Translations under genes and position numbers: made by a program | Shown here: in pieces, positions 21,565 to 32,247 of the stretch | How positions within the stretch are numbered: the stretch's first letter is position 1 | Layout: every line of letters starts with the position of its first letter | The notes under the pieces: generated by a model | Told to the model about the DNA's origin: nothing | What the model saw: the letters and a program-made list of their open reading frames with translations, nothing else | Database searches by the model: none | NCBI GenBank assembly: GCA_011037195.1 | Contig: JAAEAF010000392.1 | Span: 1-64,000, forward strand | Reading direction: 5' to 3' | DNA from: Triatoma infestans | Taxonomy: Eukaryota; Arthropoda; Insecta; Hemiptera; Reduviidae | Length of the DNA stretch: 64,000 nt

Positions 21565-22317
21565 TGGATGTGAGAAGGAAAGAGAATTATTCAGAATGGA
21601 GTTTAGAGAAATAATATATATACCAGAATATATATGCTGAACACTGTATAATAAGGTTATAAAGACTGCAACACAAACTGCAAGGTTATTACACAAGTAT
21701 ATAAAAGTTAGGTAGCGAGAGATAATTAAAGAGTGACGAGAAGGGTATAGTAGAAGGTTGCTGACTAGTTGTTAACTGGTTGTAAACTGTCCTGAACTTT
21801 ACTGTGTCGCTCTATGTATATGAATTGAACTGTCCCTTCCTAGTCTGGTTTACGTGGGGAGTAACTAACTTTTTTGACTCATTTTTGGTTTCTCCGCTCT
21901 TCGGTTCCTATGAATCTATTATAATGATTCGGATCCCATTAAATCATGCAGACTGGTTGTTAAGTAGTCATAAACTGTCCTGAACTGTACTGTGTCGCTC
22001 TGTTAATGTGAATTGGACTGTCCCATCTTAGTCTAGCCTTCCTAGGAAATAATTAACCTTTTTGTGATTCATTTTTGTGTTTCTCCGCTTTTCGGATCCT
22101 ATGAATCTACAATGATTCGAATCCCATTAAATCATGCTGACTGGCTGTTTACTGATCGTAAACTGTTCTGAACTGTACTGTGTCGCTCTATTTATATGAA
22201 CTGAACTGTCCCTTCCTAGTCTGGCCTGGGAGGGGAGTAACTAACTGTTTTGTTTCGTTTTTGAGTTTCTCTGTTCTTCACTTCATATGAATCTATAATG
22301 ATTCGGATCCCATTACA
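21565..22317. mobile_element. MITE relative with three 188-bp tandem units
   Basis: The left part (21565-21760) matches the reverse complement of the interior of the MITE at 31493-31980: GTGAGAAGGAAAGAGAATTA, CTGAACACTGTATAAT and ACACAAACTGCAAGGT. The right part is three tandem units starting at 21763, 21951 and 22139. Each has ACTGTCCTGAAC-like text, TGTGTCGCTCT and a closing ATGATTCGGATCCCATTA. The last ends GGATCCCATTACA, matching the MITE terminus. Confidence 0.75.
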
Positions 22318-22455
22318 AACGACATTATAGAACAAAATTCTAAGATATTGAGAATTTTCACAAAAACGCCCCCATCTATTGTGTTAAAACTTAAAATGCT
22401 AACTGCAAAGAAATATATCCCATCCTTTTATTGGGAAGATTTACCCGAATAAATT
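22318..22455. other. Spacer
   Basis: Short unique DNA between the tandem-unit element and the next RepA copy. Confidence 0.4.
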
Positions 22456-22579
22456 TATTACTTTCTCTTACTCCTAGTAAGAGGAAGTATTGTAATCGTG
22501 TCAAATTTTCTATATCGAGTTGTCACTGGAAATATCCGTTTTGAGATCTCCTGATTCCAAGAAGTGGTTTTTAGCAAAT

Positions 22580-22618
<39 letters not shown>

Positions 22619-23170
22619 TGTATGTGAACAGCATAGCTCAAAAACGAAAAATCGTAGAAAGTGAAACTTGATATTCCGTTTAGGTATCACCATGGGATCT
22701 GACAGTGGGTTACCTGTCAAAATTCCTCAACCGGAAGTACCACTTTACTAGTTTTTTTTTTACGTTTTTGCGATTTTCTCAAAAATGGCTCCGACGATTT
22801 TCTTGAAATATCGTGTATAAACCAAACGTGCAATGATCTACATCTTTTATTTAAAATATTTCTCTGGGAAAATTCATTTAAGGGCACTTTTCGGGGAGAG
22901 GTGGGGTTACAGCTTCCTTTAAATTGCTATCATAGTTGATTATACAATTTGATCATCCAAACAAAATTAATTAAAAATAAATAGATGGCCAAAATTCCGA
23001 GTTTTAAGAAAATTAGTAAACCGGAAGTGCGCTTTTATTGGGCCGGAGTTTTTTCAACTTTCGACGAATTTCATTAAATTTGGTACACAAACTATAACAT
23101 TTATCAATTATAATTTTGAGAACATGAGTAAGAGAAAGTTGTGGGAGTGTTTCACACCAGATTTTTTTTT
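22456..23170 (-). repeat. RepA copy with two inner blocks
   Basis: Clean minus copy: CTCTTACTCCTAGTAAGAGG hairpin at 22465-22484, a (GT)n tract at 22582-22620, GAACAGCATAGCTCAAAAAC, and GTTTCACACCAGATTTTT at 23149-23166. At about 715 bases it has two rather than three inner blocks, a natural length variant. Confidence 0.85.
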
Positions 23171-23379
23171 TTGAAGAGTTTCAGGATATCTGAATACATT
23201 TAGATTGTAAATATTATCTGGAGAATATTTTAGGCATCAAATTATGGACTACTGTAACTCATTCATGAATTCCTGTATCAAGAAACAACTAAACTTTTTA
23301 GTAAAAACTCCAAGTCTGAAGACAAATTGTCAATTTTATATAGAATTTATTGCAGTATGAGAAAGAATTTTTTTTTTTA
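23171..23379. repeat. RepA-like scrap
   Basis: Diverged sequence between copies. The 62-codon plus frame starting at 23327 is not supported. Confidence 0.3.
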
Positions 23380-23960
23380 CTTCCTCTTACTCCTAGTAAG
23401 AGGAAGTATTGTAATCGTGTTGATATCGCATATTTTCGATATCGAGGTTTCACCGGAAATACACGTTTCGAAGTTTCCTGAGTCAGAAAAACTGTTTTTT
23501 TTTTTTAGAAATTGATCTTGTATGTATGTGTGTATATGAACATACATAATCTATCTTGTTTGGAACAAAATTCCGACTTGGAGAAAATCGATTGACAGGA
23601 AATGCCCCTTTACTAAATAGTTCTTTCAGTTTACTGAGGCTTTTCTCCGTAAAAATACCGACAGGTTGCATTAAACTTGGTTATATTAACTATATTATAT
23701 AGAGATATCTTCTTCTTTGAAACTTTCTCCGAGAAAACATCATTTAAAGGGGGGGGGGTCATTTAAAGAGAGGGAGATTGTACTTTCCTCAAAAAAAAGT
23801 AGTTTTAGTAAAGTTTAGATTCTCATATCCTGTATCATGGAGACAACTAAACAAACATCTGGTAAGAATTATACGTTAGAACAAATTTAGTCCATTATAA
23901 CTCTGTAGAACACAGTACGAGAAAATCGTCTGTCGAGTGTTTCATACCAGATTTTTTTTT
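23380..23960 (-). repeat. RepA subfamily copy
   Basis: CTCTTACTCCTAGTAAGAGG hairpin at 23384-23403, TTTTCGATATCGAGGTTTCACC, a short GT-type tract, one inner block, and an end at GAGTGTTTCATACCAGAT. Confidence 0.75.
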
Positions 23961-23984
23961 CGTTTGTAATTATTATTTAATTTT

Positions 23985-24165
23985 TCAGGCGGGCTTAACG
24001 TCCAACTACCAAATTAGGTGTCGTGGACGGGGGCGCAAGCACCTACTTTACAATTAACATTTTTTAAACAAATATAAAATTTAGCAGTTATACGCTGGAC
24101 TCGAACTGGGGTCCTCCCACTTACAAGTCCACGCTCATAACCACTACACCAACACCCGCCCCATA
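23985..24165 (-). mobile_element. SINE-3 copy (tRNA-Thr-like head)
   Basis: On the minus strand it begins GGGGCGGGTGTTGGTGTAGT, with A-box-like GTGTAGTGGTTATGAGCG, an anticodon region GACTTGTAAGT (TGT, threonine type) and B box AGTTCGAGTCC. The body ends GGTAGTTGGACGTTAAGCCC. Head and body differ from SINE-1 and SINE-2. It is the only copy seen. Confidence 0.7.
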
Positions 24166-24589
24166 ATTATTATTTAATAAATGGTAATTTATTGCCTGGA
24201 ACTTAATTTTTTTGTTTTGTGATGCCCTTGCCAACACTTATCTTTTGATATATCTTTTAAGATAATGAAATGTCCTTGAAATTCATATAACCAGCTGATT
24301 GCCTTCACGTAAAGATCAATTGATGGATTATAAGACATCGATTTCCTTTTTGTTTTCAAGAATGATTTTTATTTGTGACAAAAGAAAATTTTCAAAAAGC
24401 TGTTGATTTCTTATATGAAAAATACTAGGTGAGAATAATTTTTATGATGGCTTGAAATCCCCAACTTCCAATCAGATATCTCTGCAAGGAACTAATATAA
24501 TAATTAAAACAATAAAGTCCGACTAGTCATTCAGAATTTTTGTTACTATTTTGAGTTTCCTTTATATGTGTCAACAAAATATTTCAAAA
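24166..24589. other. Unique AT-rich DNA
   Basis: No gene or named repeat seen. Confidence 0.35.
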
Positions 24590-24960
24590 ACAAATAACGC
24601 AGGAAGCTAAAAAAACTTGATATTATGTTTAGTTACCTCCGTTTAAAGCCAGGAAGCTTTCAATCAGATATCCTCAAAAACCGAAAATACATTTATTTTT
24701 TGGTTTTTGCAATTAACGCAAAAAAACGGCTTCAACTATTTTTCTTTTTGTTTCTACACTATTCCATACTAGGTGACACACATGAGAAAAACGATAATTT
24801 AATTTCAATCATTTTTTCCAGGTTAGAGGGTTTTGAGGGGCGCTGAAACGTTTAACGCAGTGCTAGAATTTCCATGTTTGAAGAAAAGTGATTAACAGGA
24901 AGTGTGGCTTTACAAAACCAATTCTTTAAACTTAATAAACCTAACCTTATATGGGGAGTG
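24590..24960 (-). repeat. RepA subfamily fragment, diverged
   Basis: Inner blocks (TTCTACACTATTCCATACTA, TTGAGGGGCGCTGAAACG, GATTAACAGGAAGTGTGGC) in minus orientation. No coding value. Confidence 0.45.
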
Positions 24961-25640
24961 GAGCTTTTGTGCGATTGGACAGAGAAAAATATAGAAGAGC
25001 AAAGTACACTGACTAAACACTGATATAGGTACTCACTAAGAAGACAGGGTACTGCAAGGACTTTACAGAATTGAGTATGAAATTGGTGACGTGGATAGAT
25101 ATGGCAGACTAAACTAGTGATGGTGATGATTTCTTGAAGACTGTGTGTACAAGACTAAAGTCTAGACTGATTATTTGAATCTAGCCTAGCCCTTTGCTTA
25201 TAGAAAACTTCCCCCACTTCTCCTTCCAGATCTCCTAATGTGAAATTGGCAATGGATCTTAATCTTCCGTAAGGTGATAAATGTGAATAGCTTGTAGTTC
25301 GTTACGCCTCATGTGACGTAGCGGATGACGAAGCAGTTGGGCGTATTGCCATATGATTTTCTATTGCATGCAAAGTATGCTGCCAGCAATGCATTACATT
25401 TCATTTGAAATATTTTTCTTTAAAAAATTGATTTTGAAGTGTTCTATCTGATATTGAAGTGGAATCTTAAATTATGTACACAATAAAACTGTCATATCTA
25501 ATTTTGTTGGCGTATCTTCCGAGGGAATGTCATTGAATGTAGCCACATGCAGATAATAATATAATCTCCAATATCTATTTGCCATGTCAGGTCAATTAAT
25601 CATTTTTATAGTAGAATTTTTTTTTTCAATTTTTATTATA
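24961..25640. other. Unclassified DNA, no gene
   Basis: 24980-25200 has faint likeness to the MITE interior (CACTGATATAGG, then GGTACTGCAAGGACTTTACAG). 25280-25390 is less AT-rich. No frame or repeat can be assigned with confidence. Confidence 0.3.
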
Positions 25641-25642
25641 AA

Positions 25643-26500
25643 CTAGCTAAACCCGGCCATGCTTCGCTGTGGCTCGTCCTGATTTTAACAATTAGGGAAG
25701 TTAGTGAATTATTAGGGAACATAGATTCAGCAAGAAAACAAATCATTCAGCTTAATATCCTACTTTGCGTTGCTGCAAACTGAAAGGAAAAAAATAAATA
25801 AAATGTTTTTAACTAAAAGTCTTTTTTAGTTGTAAAGCTAGTGAATGGACTACATTTTTTGTTTGTCTGTTTTCTGCATAAACATAAAGATCTGATGGTT
25901 TATCGACATATAATTGCCCATGAGAGAAGCATTCGTTTTCTAAATTAAAACCGCACACTTACTAAGATTGTCGTTGCGCTTTATTGACAGTCATAGCGAA
26001 CGCTCGGCGTATTGGAAATTGAAGTCGTTTGAACTCGAACGCTATATCTGTCGGAATGAGTGGTATACGTGGAAGTAGTACGTCTTCATCTTTATGAGGT
26101 CCAATTAGAATTGTTGCTTCGATTAGATTATTCATCAATTTTGTAACTACTAATCGTTTACCATTGCATAACTTTGGCTGATTGATCTTTCGGAGAAGTC
26201 TTTCAATGTATGGTCTAATGCTTCCAATGACTTCTTGTGAGCCATTGTACACTTATTCCATACAATGATTTTGCACGCCCGAAGAATCTTTGTCTGCGTC
26301 TGTCTATTTCTGCCAATCTCGCGAAACGCTCGGAATTTCCAGTTTCCGCGGGAACTTCGGAATAAAAAGTATGTATAAACACTCTTATATAGAAATCCAA
26401 CTTTGTGTAAAAATTTCAAGTCAATCCGTCGACTACTTTTCGAGTTTTACGGCCACAAACATACGGATGCTGAATTTTTGTATACATACATATATGGATT
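25643..26500 (-). mobile_element. Internally deleted Helitron with Pif1-type helicase remnant
   Basis: Minus-strand Helitron, a rolling-circle transposon. Its 3' end is classical: GGCCGGGTTTAGCTAGT on the minus strand, terminating in CTAG at 25643-25646 followed by the target T at 25642. Two helicase pieces lie upstream. One (within 26419-26150) has IIVWNKCTMAHKKSLEALDH, the Walker-B-like region of the helicase. The other (from about 26190 to 25962) has PKLCNGKRLVVTKLMNNLIE, then LIPTDIAFEFKRLQFPIRRA and FAMTVNKAQRQS, the C-terminal motif. The long region between them is deleted and they are in different frames. Rep domain and most of the helicase are missing, so it cannot move itself. The 5' end near 26500 is not resolved. 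Confidence 0.88.
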
Positions 26501-26504
26501 TGCA

Positions 26505-26995
26505 TTACTTCCTCCTACACATGTAAGAGGAAGTATTGCGATCGTGTCAAATTTTCAATAGCGCGGTTTCACCGGATATACACGTATTGAGGTCCTCTGA
26601 GTCAAAAAAAGTGTTTTTTTTTTTTTTTGAGAAATGGTCTTCATGTTGTGTGAGTCTGTGTGTATGTGAACAGTGAACAGTCGAAAATCGAAAAATCGCA
26701 GACAATTCAAACAGGACATTCCGTTTGAATATCACCATGGAATCCTACAGGAAGTACCTGTCAAAATTCCTCAACCGGAAGTACTACTTTTTGCGATTGT
26801 CTCAACAAAAAAAAGCTGTAATGATTTTCTTTATACTTGGTAAATCAAATACACATATATAAGGGCTACAACTTTTACTTAGGACATTTCTCTGGAAAAA
26901 TTCATTTAAGCCTGCTTTTGGGGCGTTATGTTTTCCTCTAAAGTGTTGCTTTAGTTTATTATATAATTTTATCATTTATATAATATTAACTACAA
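26505..26995 (-). repeat. RepA copy, left half, split by a LINE
   Basis: CTTCCTCCTACACATGTAAGAGG terminus, TTTTCAATAGCGCGGTTTCACC, GTATGTGAACAGTGAACAGT, CTCAACCGGAAGTACTAC, then TATAATATTAACTACAA, where the LINE enters. It resumes at 28139. Confidence 0.8.
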
Positions 26996-28138
26996 GCCAG
27001 AAAGTACACTGCTGTATTTAGCGGAAATCTGGGCCCCAGACTACTCTGATTTGGTCGAAAAAGGTCAACTATCTTTTTATAAAACACTTCTGCAACTACC
27101 TGTTAACACGCCGAACTATCTAGTGCGGCTTGAATGCGGTTTAACACACTTACAATTTAAGATCTTCAAAAGAATGATTAACTGGTGGCTCTCTCTTTTA
27201 AATATGCCAGATGATAGCTTGACCAAAATCTGCTATCTGCGTCTAATGGATCTCGGAGAAATTTGCACTTTACCTTTTAACTGGACCCTATGCCTACGAA
27301 GGTATTTAATAATTATTGGGACGGAGGACATCTGGCTCAGTCAAAGCCCGCAGATTCTCAAAATCCATTATAATAATTTACTGGAAAAGTTTGAGAATCA
27401 TCTTTTGTGTAAAGATGTAGACTTGGCAATAAATTCCAGATACAGTATATCTATTACAGATATTTGTTCTTTTGGCCGGGGAGAGTTGTACTTGACCACT
27501 AAAGTTGATATAAAAAAAAACTTAGAATTATCTCCCAAGTAAGGCTTAGCGGCAAGTACCTATCACGGATCTATAATAAAAAATTCTATATCCATTTCCA
27601 GACTGAGGCTGATTGTCCACTTTGTCACGCGGGTCTAGATATTATTGTTCATGTTTTGCTGCACTGTGAAGTATTTGATTCTCTAAGGCATAAATACATT
27701 GAAAAGTACACCAAAGATGTAATAACTGAGAGAGATAAAATTCAACAGCTTCTTAATATCGACGATAATGTTCAAAAGCTTAATCACCTTTATTATTTTA
27801 TTACAACAAGTCTTCATTTAAGAAAATTATTGCAATAAGTTTGTAATTATCTAGTTTGCTTTTTCTCTATTCTAATTATATAAATTATTATTACAAATAA
27901 CTAATTTTAGAACAACTATTCTCTTACTGATTATAATTAGAAATGATTCCAGTCTGATTTAATTATATAGTTTAGTTTTTTCAATTTCAACCCATACATA
28001 TCGTATATTGTATACAGTAATAAAAAAACCATTAATTTGTATAATAAGTCTGATAGAATTAATTTTGTAAATTCCATGTATTGTAAGGCCAACCCTTTGC
28101 TATGAGAGCAAATAAACCATTCATTCATTCATTCATTC
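26996..28138 (+). mobile_element. 5'-truncated LINE with 14-bp target duplication
   Basis: Non-LTR retrotransposon 3' end flanked by a perfect 14-base duplication AATATTAACTACAA (26982-26995 and 28139-28152). Its coding sequence starts in the region after the reverse transcriptase core. The first frame (27051-27542) reads LVEKGQLSFYKTLLQLPVNT and LECGLTHLQFKIFKRMINWW, typical of the LINE segment between palm and C-terminal domain. A frameshift at about 27540 leads to a C-terminal stretch CPLCHAGLDIIVHVLLHCEVF with the CxxC, H, C motif, ending at 27838. The 3' UTR ends CAAATAAACCATTCATTCATT, a CATT-repeat tail. The flanking RepA reads straight across once the LINE is removed, so this is a clean, fairly recent insertion. 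Confidence 0.92.
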
Positions 28139-28343
28139 AATATTAACTACAATTAAATAAGTTGTTAAAATTCCGCGTTTGAAGAAAAATCGGTTAACCG
28201 AAAGTGGGCTTTTACTCAATAGGTTTTGCAATTTCCTGAGTTTTTCTCCCTAAAAACATCGATGTTTCACTTTTGTTTCGAAATTTTTATCGAGAAAGTT
28301 CATTTACGTGGGTTTTGAAGATTAAGCTTTCCACACACAAAAA
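28139..28343 (-). repeat. RepA copy, right half
   Basis: Continues the copy broken at 26995: AATTAAATAAGTTGTTAAAATTCC, GGTTAACCGAAAGTGGGC, then a truncated last inner block. Confidence 0.75.
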
Positions 28344-29250
28344 AAAAAAACCGGTATGAAAAACTCACACAACTTTCTCTTACTACAGGTTACAAAATTG
28401 TAACTGACAAACGTCATAGTTAGTATTACAAATTTAACTGAAATTCGTCGGTGTTTTTATGAAGAAAATCGCAAATATTTAAAAAAACTGTTCAGTAAAA
28501 AAGCACTTTCGGTTTACTAATTATTATCTGGAAACTCGGAATTTTGGCAATCTATTTATTTCTAAACTAATTTTGTCTAGATGGTAGAATTGTATAATCA
28601 ACCATAATAACACTTAAGAGGAATCAACATAACCCCCATCTCACCAACAAAAGCCCCCCTTAAATGACTTTACCTGAAAAAAAAATTCTTACAAATAAAA
28701 GTTGTAGCTCTTTAGCTTCTGTAGTTCACATAATTAGTTTACAGACAAACGCACTTCCGTTCATTCGATTTGCTTCAAACACGGAATTTCAACAACATAT
28801 TTAATTCTAATTAATATTATTTAGATGATAGAATTGTGTAATAACACTTTTGAAGAAAACCTAAGCATACCCTTCCTCCAAAAGTGCCCTTAAATGAATT
28901 ATCCCGGAGAAGTTGTAGTTCATTGTATGTATAGTAGATATATTGACTTTAAAGAAAATCATTGAAGCCATTTTCGTGAAAATAGTAAAAAAAAAAAAAA
29001 CGGAAAAAAAAATTCAGTAAGGTAGCACTTTCGATTGAACTAAATTTACGAAAATCTTATTTTCAGGTCTCCTCTTGCCACTTCAACGAAATATTAAGTT
29101 TCATACACACAGACACACGGACTAATTGCTAAAAACCACTTTTTTGGACTCAGGCGAACTCAAAACGGATATTTCCGGTGAAAACTCGATATGGAAAATT
29201 TAACACAATTACAATACTTCCTCTCCTTAGTAAGACAAAGTAAAAAGTGG
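28344..29250 (+). repeat. RepA copy, near full length
   Basis: Starts ACCGGTATGAAAAACTCACAC. Inner blocks follow with CACTTTCGGTTTACTA, GCACTTCCGTTCATTCG and GCACTTTCGATTGAAC. It ends GATATGGAAAATTTAACACA and CTCCTTAGTAAGACAAAGT. More diverged than the 58-kb reference. Confidence 0.75.
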
Positions 29251-29400
29251 TTTTTATTAAATTTAAATTCTTCCGTTGATTTAACCGTGGAAGATAATTA
29301 AACATCTAGAGAGAATGATAAATTTGAAGAAAATCTATCATTCTAAATTACGTAAATTCGCAGCAAGAGAAAGTCGTGTGAGTGTTTCACACCAAATCCT
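29251..29400 (-). repeat. RepA start fragment
   Basis: Minus-orientation last block: AGCAAGAGAAAGTCGTGTGA followed by GTGTTTCACACCAAATCC. Confidence 0.65.
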
Positions 29401-29922
29401 TTTTTTTTTTAATTATAATTATAAGTGAAAGACAGGTAAGTGTTTTTACTCTAGATTTTTGTTTTGTTTTTGTTTAATTGAAAGAAAAAAATGTCTTATT
29501 ACTTGTTGTTATTATCATACATTACGTAAATACGTACCGTGATATATATATCAAGTATTATGAATATTTAATACACAATTTTTATTTGTAAATAATCAGA
29601 ATATAGAAAATTATTCGACAATTTTTTATTTAAAAAGATATTATACTTCATTCATATGAATTCAACGGGGGGGTAAATAGTTACATTATAGACTAAAATC
29701 TACTCCCTTCCGGGTAGTAAAATAATAGACGGCAAAGACTAGAATGAGCCATCAAAAGAAAATAATAGGTGACGCTCACTCATCAGTTCACGTTTTAAAG
29801 ATTTCCTTAAGGAATGAAAGTTTGTGTCGACAAGTGCATAAAATACGGTAATGTGCCTGCCAACCTTTCCTATTTCCATCCTTTCTTTGTCTTTACTTTT
29901 TTTTTTGTTATGTCTTCTCGCT
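29401..29922. other. Unique DNA 3' of the gene candidate
   Basis: No RepA blocks. It may hold the 3' UTR of the minus-strand gene candidate. The minus-strand frame at 29739-29945 overlaps its last exon in a different frame and is not favoured. Confidence 0.35.
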
Positions 29923-30489
29923 TTAGAACAGAACAACAACAACAAAGAGCAAAAAAAGAAAAAAAATTACAGAAGAAATTAGGAAACTGCCTGTCTTCCT
30001 CGTCCAACCTACGACAATAGATAATGAAAGATGTTTACACCAAAACCATTAAACTATAAGTTCACTTACCTTTAACAGAATGGCCGACCATAATATTATC
30101 CTTATAGGGCACCTGCAAAATATAAATTGTACAATTTTACTAAAATAAAATCCATTATCATTTTGACAATATTATCATCAAATTTTTACAACTAAAAAGA
30201 AATAATAATTATGCTGATGATATTCGTCGAAACACGTTGATTTTGGACATTTAAGATACACGGGAGTCTGTTTTGGTTTCCGTATGGTGTCAAGTTGACG
30301 CCCAAGTTTTATAAAGGATTTGTTATTTCTGTAACAAACTGTACTTCTTCCCTGTTTGTTCAATTCATAATACTTGTATTGGTTATCCGGCTCTAGAATT
30401 TTTACCGTCCCATGCAATCTATTATCCACCACCAAATTAGCCTTAGGAATTTTGAAAACCATTATGTTCAACATTACTTTAATGACCAT
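29923..30489 (-). CDS. Candidate three-exon host gene, unknown function
   Basis: Best non-transposon coding candidate. Proposed exons on the minus strand are 30489-30190 (300 bases), 30112-30070 (43 bases) and 30008-29923 (86 bases, ending TAA). Introns are 77 and 61 bases, start GTAAAA and GTAAGT, and end TTTTGCAG and GTCGTAG. The frame stays open across both junctions, giving about 142 residues. Exon 1 has LHGTVKILEPDNQYKYYELN, then a cysteine-containing region (VCYRNNK, LKCPKSTCFDEYHQH) that could bind metal. Exon 2 reads VPYKDNIMVGHSVK. Exon 3 ends in a very hydrophobic stretch (FLISSVIFFLFLLFVVVVLF) that could be a C-terminal membrane anchor. I do not recognise the family. The start codon is the first ATG of the open frame, and further upstream exons are possible. 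Support is splice signals and phase only; alternatives are chance or an old domesticated fragment. Confidence 0.35.
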
Positions 30490-30687
30490 TAAATTTTAAA
30501 TAAAGTACCATTAATAATAATTGACTGTTAAAGTGGTTAAAATACTATATGAGTCATAAAATAAACTATCGATTTCATTAATTTTGACTATTAAATGAAA
30601 TGTAGTTATAAGTTATTATTTGCATGTATTGCAGGATAGTCACTTACTTGTACAACGGTGAACTTTAGAGTTCCACTTAACTACAGC
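30490..30687. other. Unique DNA upstream of the gene candidate
   Basis: AT-rich, no frame. CACTTTAACAG on the minus strand near 30524 is a possible splice acceptor for an extra upstream exon. Confidence 0.3.
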
Positions 30688-31140
30688 ATGCCAGCAAGGG
30701 ATATCTGGCATGCAGTTACTTGGGGAGTAGCGACCCCACGGGTTATCACAGCTCAATGCTCCATGCACTTCGTCAGAAAGTATACATTAAACTTAAACCA
30801 CCCGCACTCTACACTTTACATACAAGGACAAACACAGAACCCAAACTAGGGTCTCCTTTCAGCTTGGGTTAATTGGCGTAAGCCAAAGGAGAAGGAAGGG
30901 ATTAGCTCAGTGGTAGCGCGCTGGACTAGCACGCGGAGGTCCCGCGTTCGATTTCAGCATGCTACCCTTAGATTTTCTCTTCCTAGGAGTGTGTACAGCT
31001 GACTGTCCTGATGGGCAGTGTTGTCGTAGCTAAAGAACACTGTTCGGATGCCGGCAATGCACCGAGAAGGCTCCGAGAGGCACGATAGGTCTTTCAGGTC
31101 GCAGTGCATTAATCCCCTATAACAATCTTATCTTATCTTA
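30688..31140 (+). mobile_element. Composite SINE-1, second copy
   Basis: Same three-module structure as 10256-10700: 5' module with ACTTGGGGAGTAGCGACCCC and TTAATTGGCGTAAGCCAAAG, a SINE-1 head and body from GGATTAGCTCAGTGGTAGCG, and 3' module AGGCACGATAGGTCTTTCAGG ending in CAATCTTATCTTATCTTA, a short ATCTT-type tail. Confidence 0.85.
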
Positions 31141-31204
31141 ATTACAGAATGTACATGTTACAGCTTTAGGCTATTTTCACACTATTTTAATTATAATTTA
31201 ATAT

Positions 31205-31352
31205 CGGTTTTCTTTTCCTAAGAGGCTCTACAGCTCACTGTCCAGTGATAGGCAGTGATGTGTATAACGAGAGAACCTGGTCGGAGGCGGCAGTGCACTG
31301 AGAAGGGGCTCCAGGAGCGAATGACCACAGATGTTGAGGCGCCTTAGATTAA
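31205..31352 (+). mobile_element. SINE-1 body fragment without head
   Basis: Starts within the body (TTTTCTTTTCCTAAGAGGCT) and runs to ACCACAGATGTTGAGGCGCC, followed by an A-run. The tRNA-like head is missing, so it is 5'-truncated. Confidence 0.8.
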
Positions 31353-31492
31353 AAAAAAAATATATATTCATTAGTTTTAGTATATACCATTTAAAAATTC
31401 ACTTTTCTAGCTTTCATATTTCCAAAATCAGAAATTAGTTCTGCGTAGTCCTGACCGAATTCATGTTCAATGGAAATCATGGCAAGTCCTTC
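31353..31492. other. Spacer
   Basis: AT-rich unique DNA between the SINE fragment and the MITE. Confidence 0.35.
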
Positions 31493-31980
31493 TGTAATGG
31501 GATCAGAATCATTAAGAATCGTGAGGATCCGAAGAACCTAGTTACTAGCTATCTAGGCCAGATTTAAGCAGGGAGATTCCAAGTACAGATTTTTAATACC
31601 AGTCAGCAAACATCATGCTACTTTCTAATTACTCAGCCAATTCGTATCTCTCGTTATTATTCTCTTGCTACCTTATTCTCTAACTTCTATTAACAGTGTA
31701 AAAGTCCTTGCAGTTTGTGTTTCTAATTCATTATACACTGTTCAGTATGTCTACTAGTTTGTTTTCTACTCTTCATTATTCCAAAATTCATTCTCTCTAA
31801 TTCTCTTTCCTTCTCACATTCTTATATTGATGTTTGCTGACTGGAGGTCAATAACAGTTGTCTATAAACGATGCTCGCCTGTATTCATATATAGAATCTC
31901 CCTCTCAAGCCTGACCTCTAGGTGGCGAGAAACTAGATTCTTTGGATCCTCATGATCTTAATGAATAGGATCCCATTACA
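31493..31980. mobile_element. MITE with long termini and 5-bp target duplication
   Basis: 488 bases. The outer ~48 bases at each end are inverted copies with few mismatches, starting TGTAATGGGATC and including CATTAAGA, TGAGGATCC and AAGAA. The flanks repeat CCTTC (31488-31492 and 31981-31985). The interior lacks any frame and matches 21565-21760 in opposite orientation. A 5-base duplication is used by Transib-type transposases among others, so superfamily is open. Confidence 0.85.
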
Positions 31981-32240
31981 CCTTCCAATTAAAAAAAAAC
32001 AAACAAAAACTTATCAATGTAACAGACACTAACATTGAGCGAAATCAACTTTCCATTTACGCTCGAAAACAATTGAAAATTTCTGTAGATTACAGTTTTG
32101 GCGGTCGATAATGAGATTGTTACTCCAAAAGAAGGTTTGGAATAACAATAACACTGTACTGATTGTTAATAATAATTCTTTCATATGAAATAATTATTAT
32201 TATATTATTTTTTTTTTTTTTTACTTTTTCACTTTCATTT
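31981..32240. other. Unique AT-rich DNA
   Basis: No gene seen; T-run at about 32210-32222. Confidence 0.35.
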
Positions 32241-32247
32241 TGGCCGC

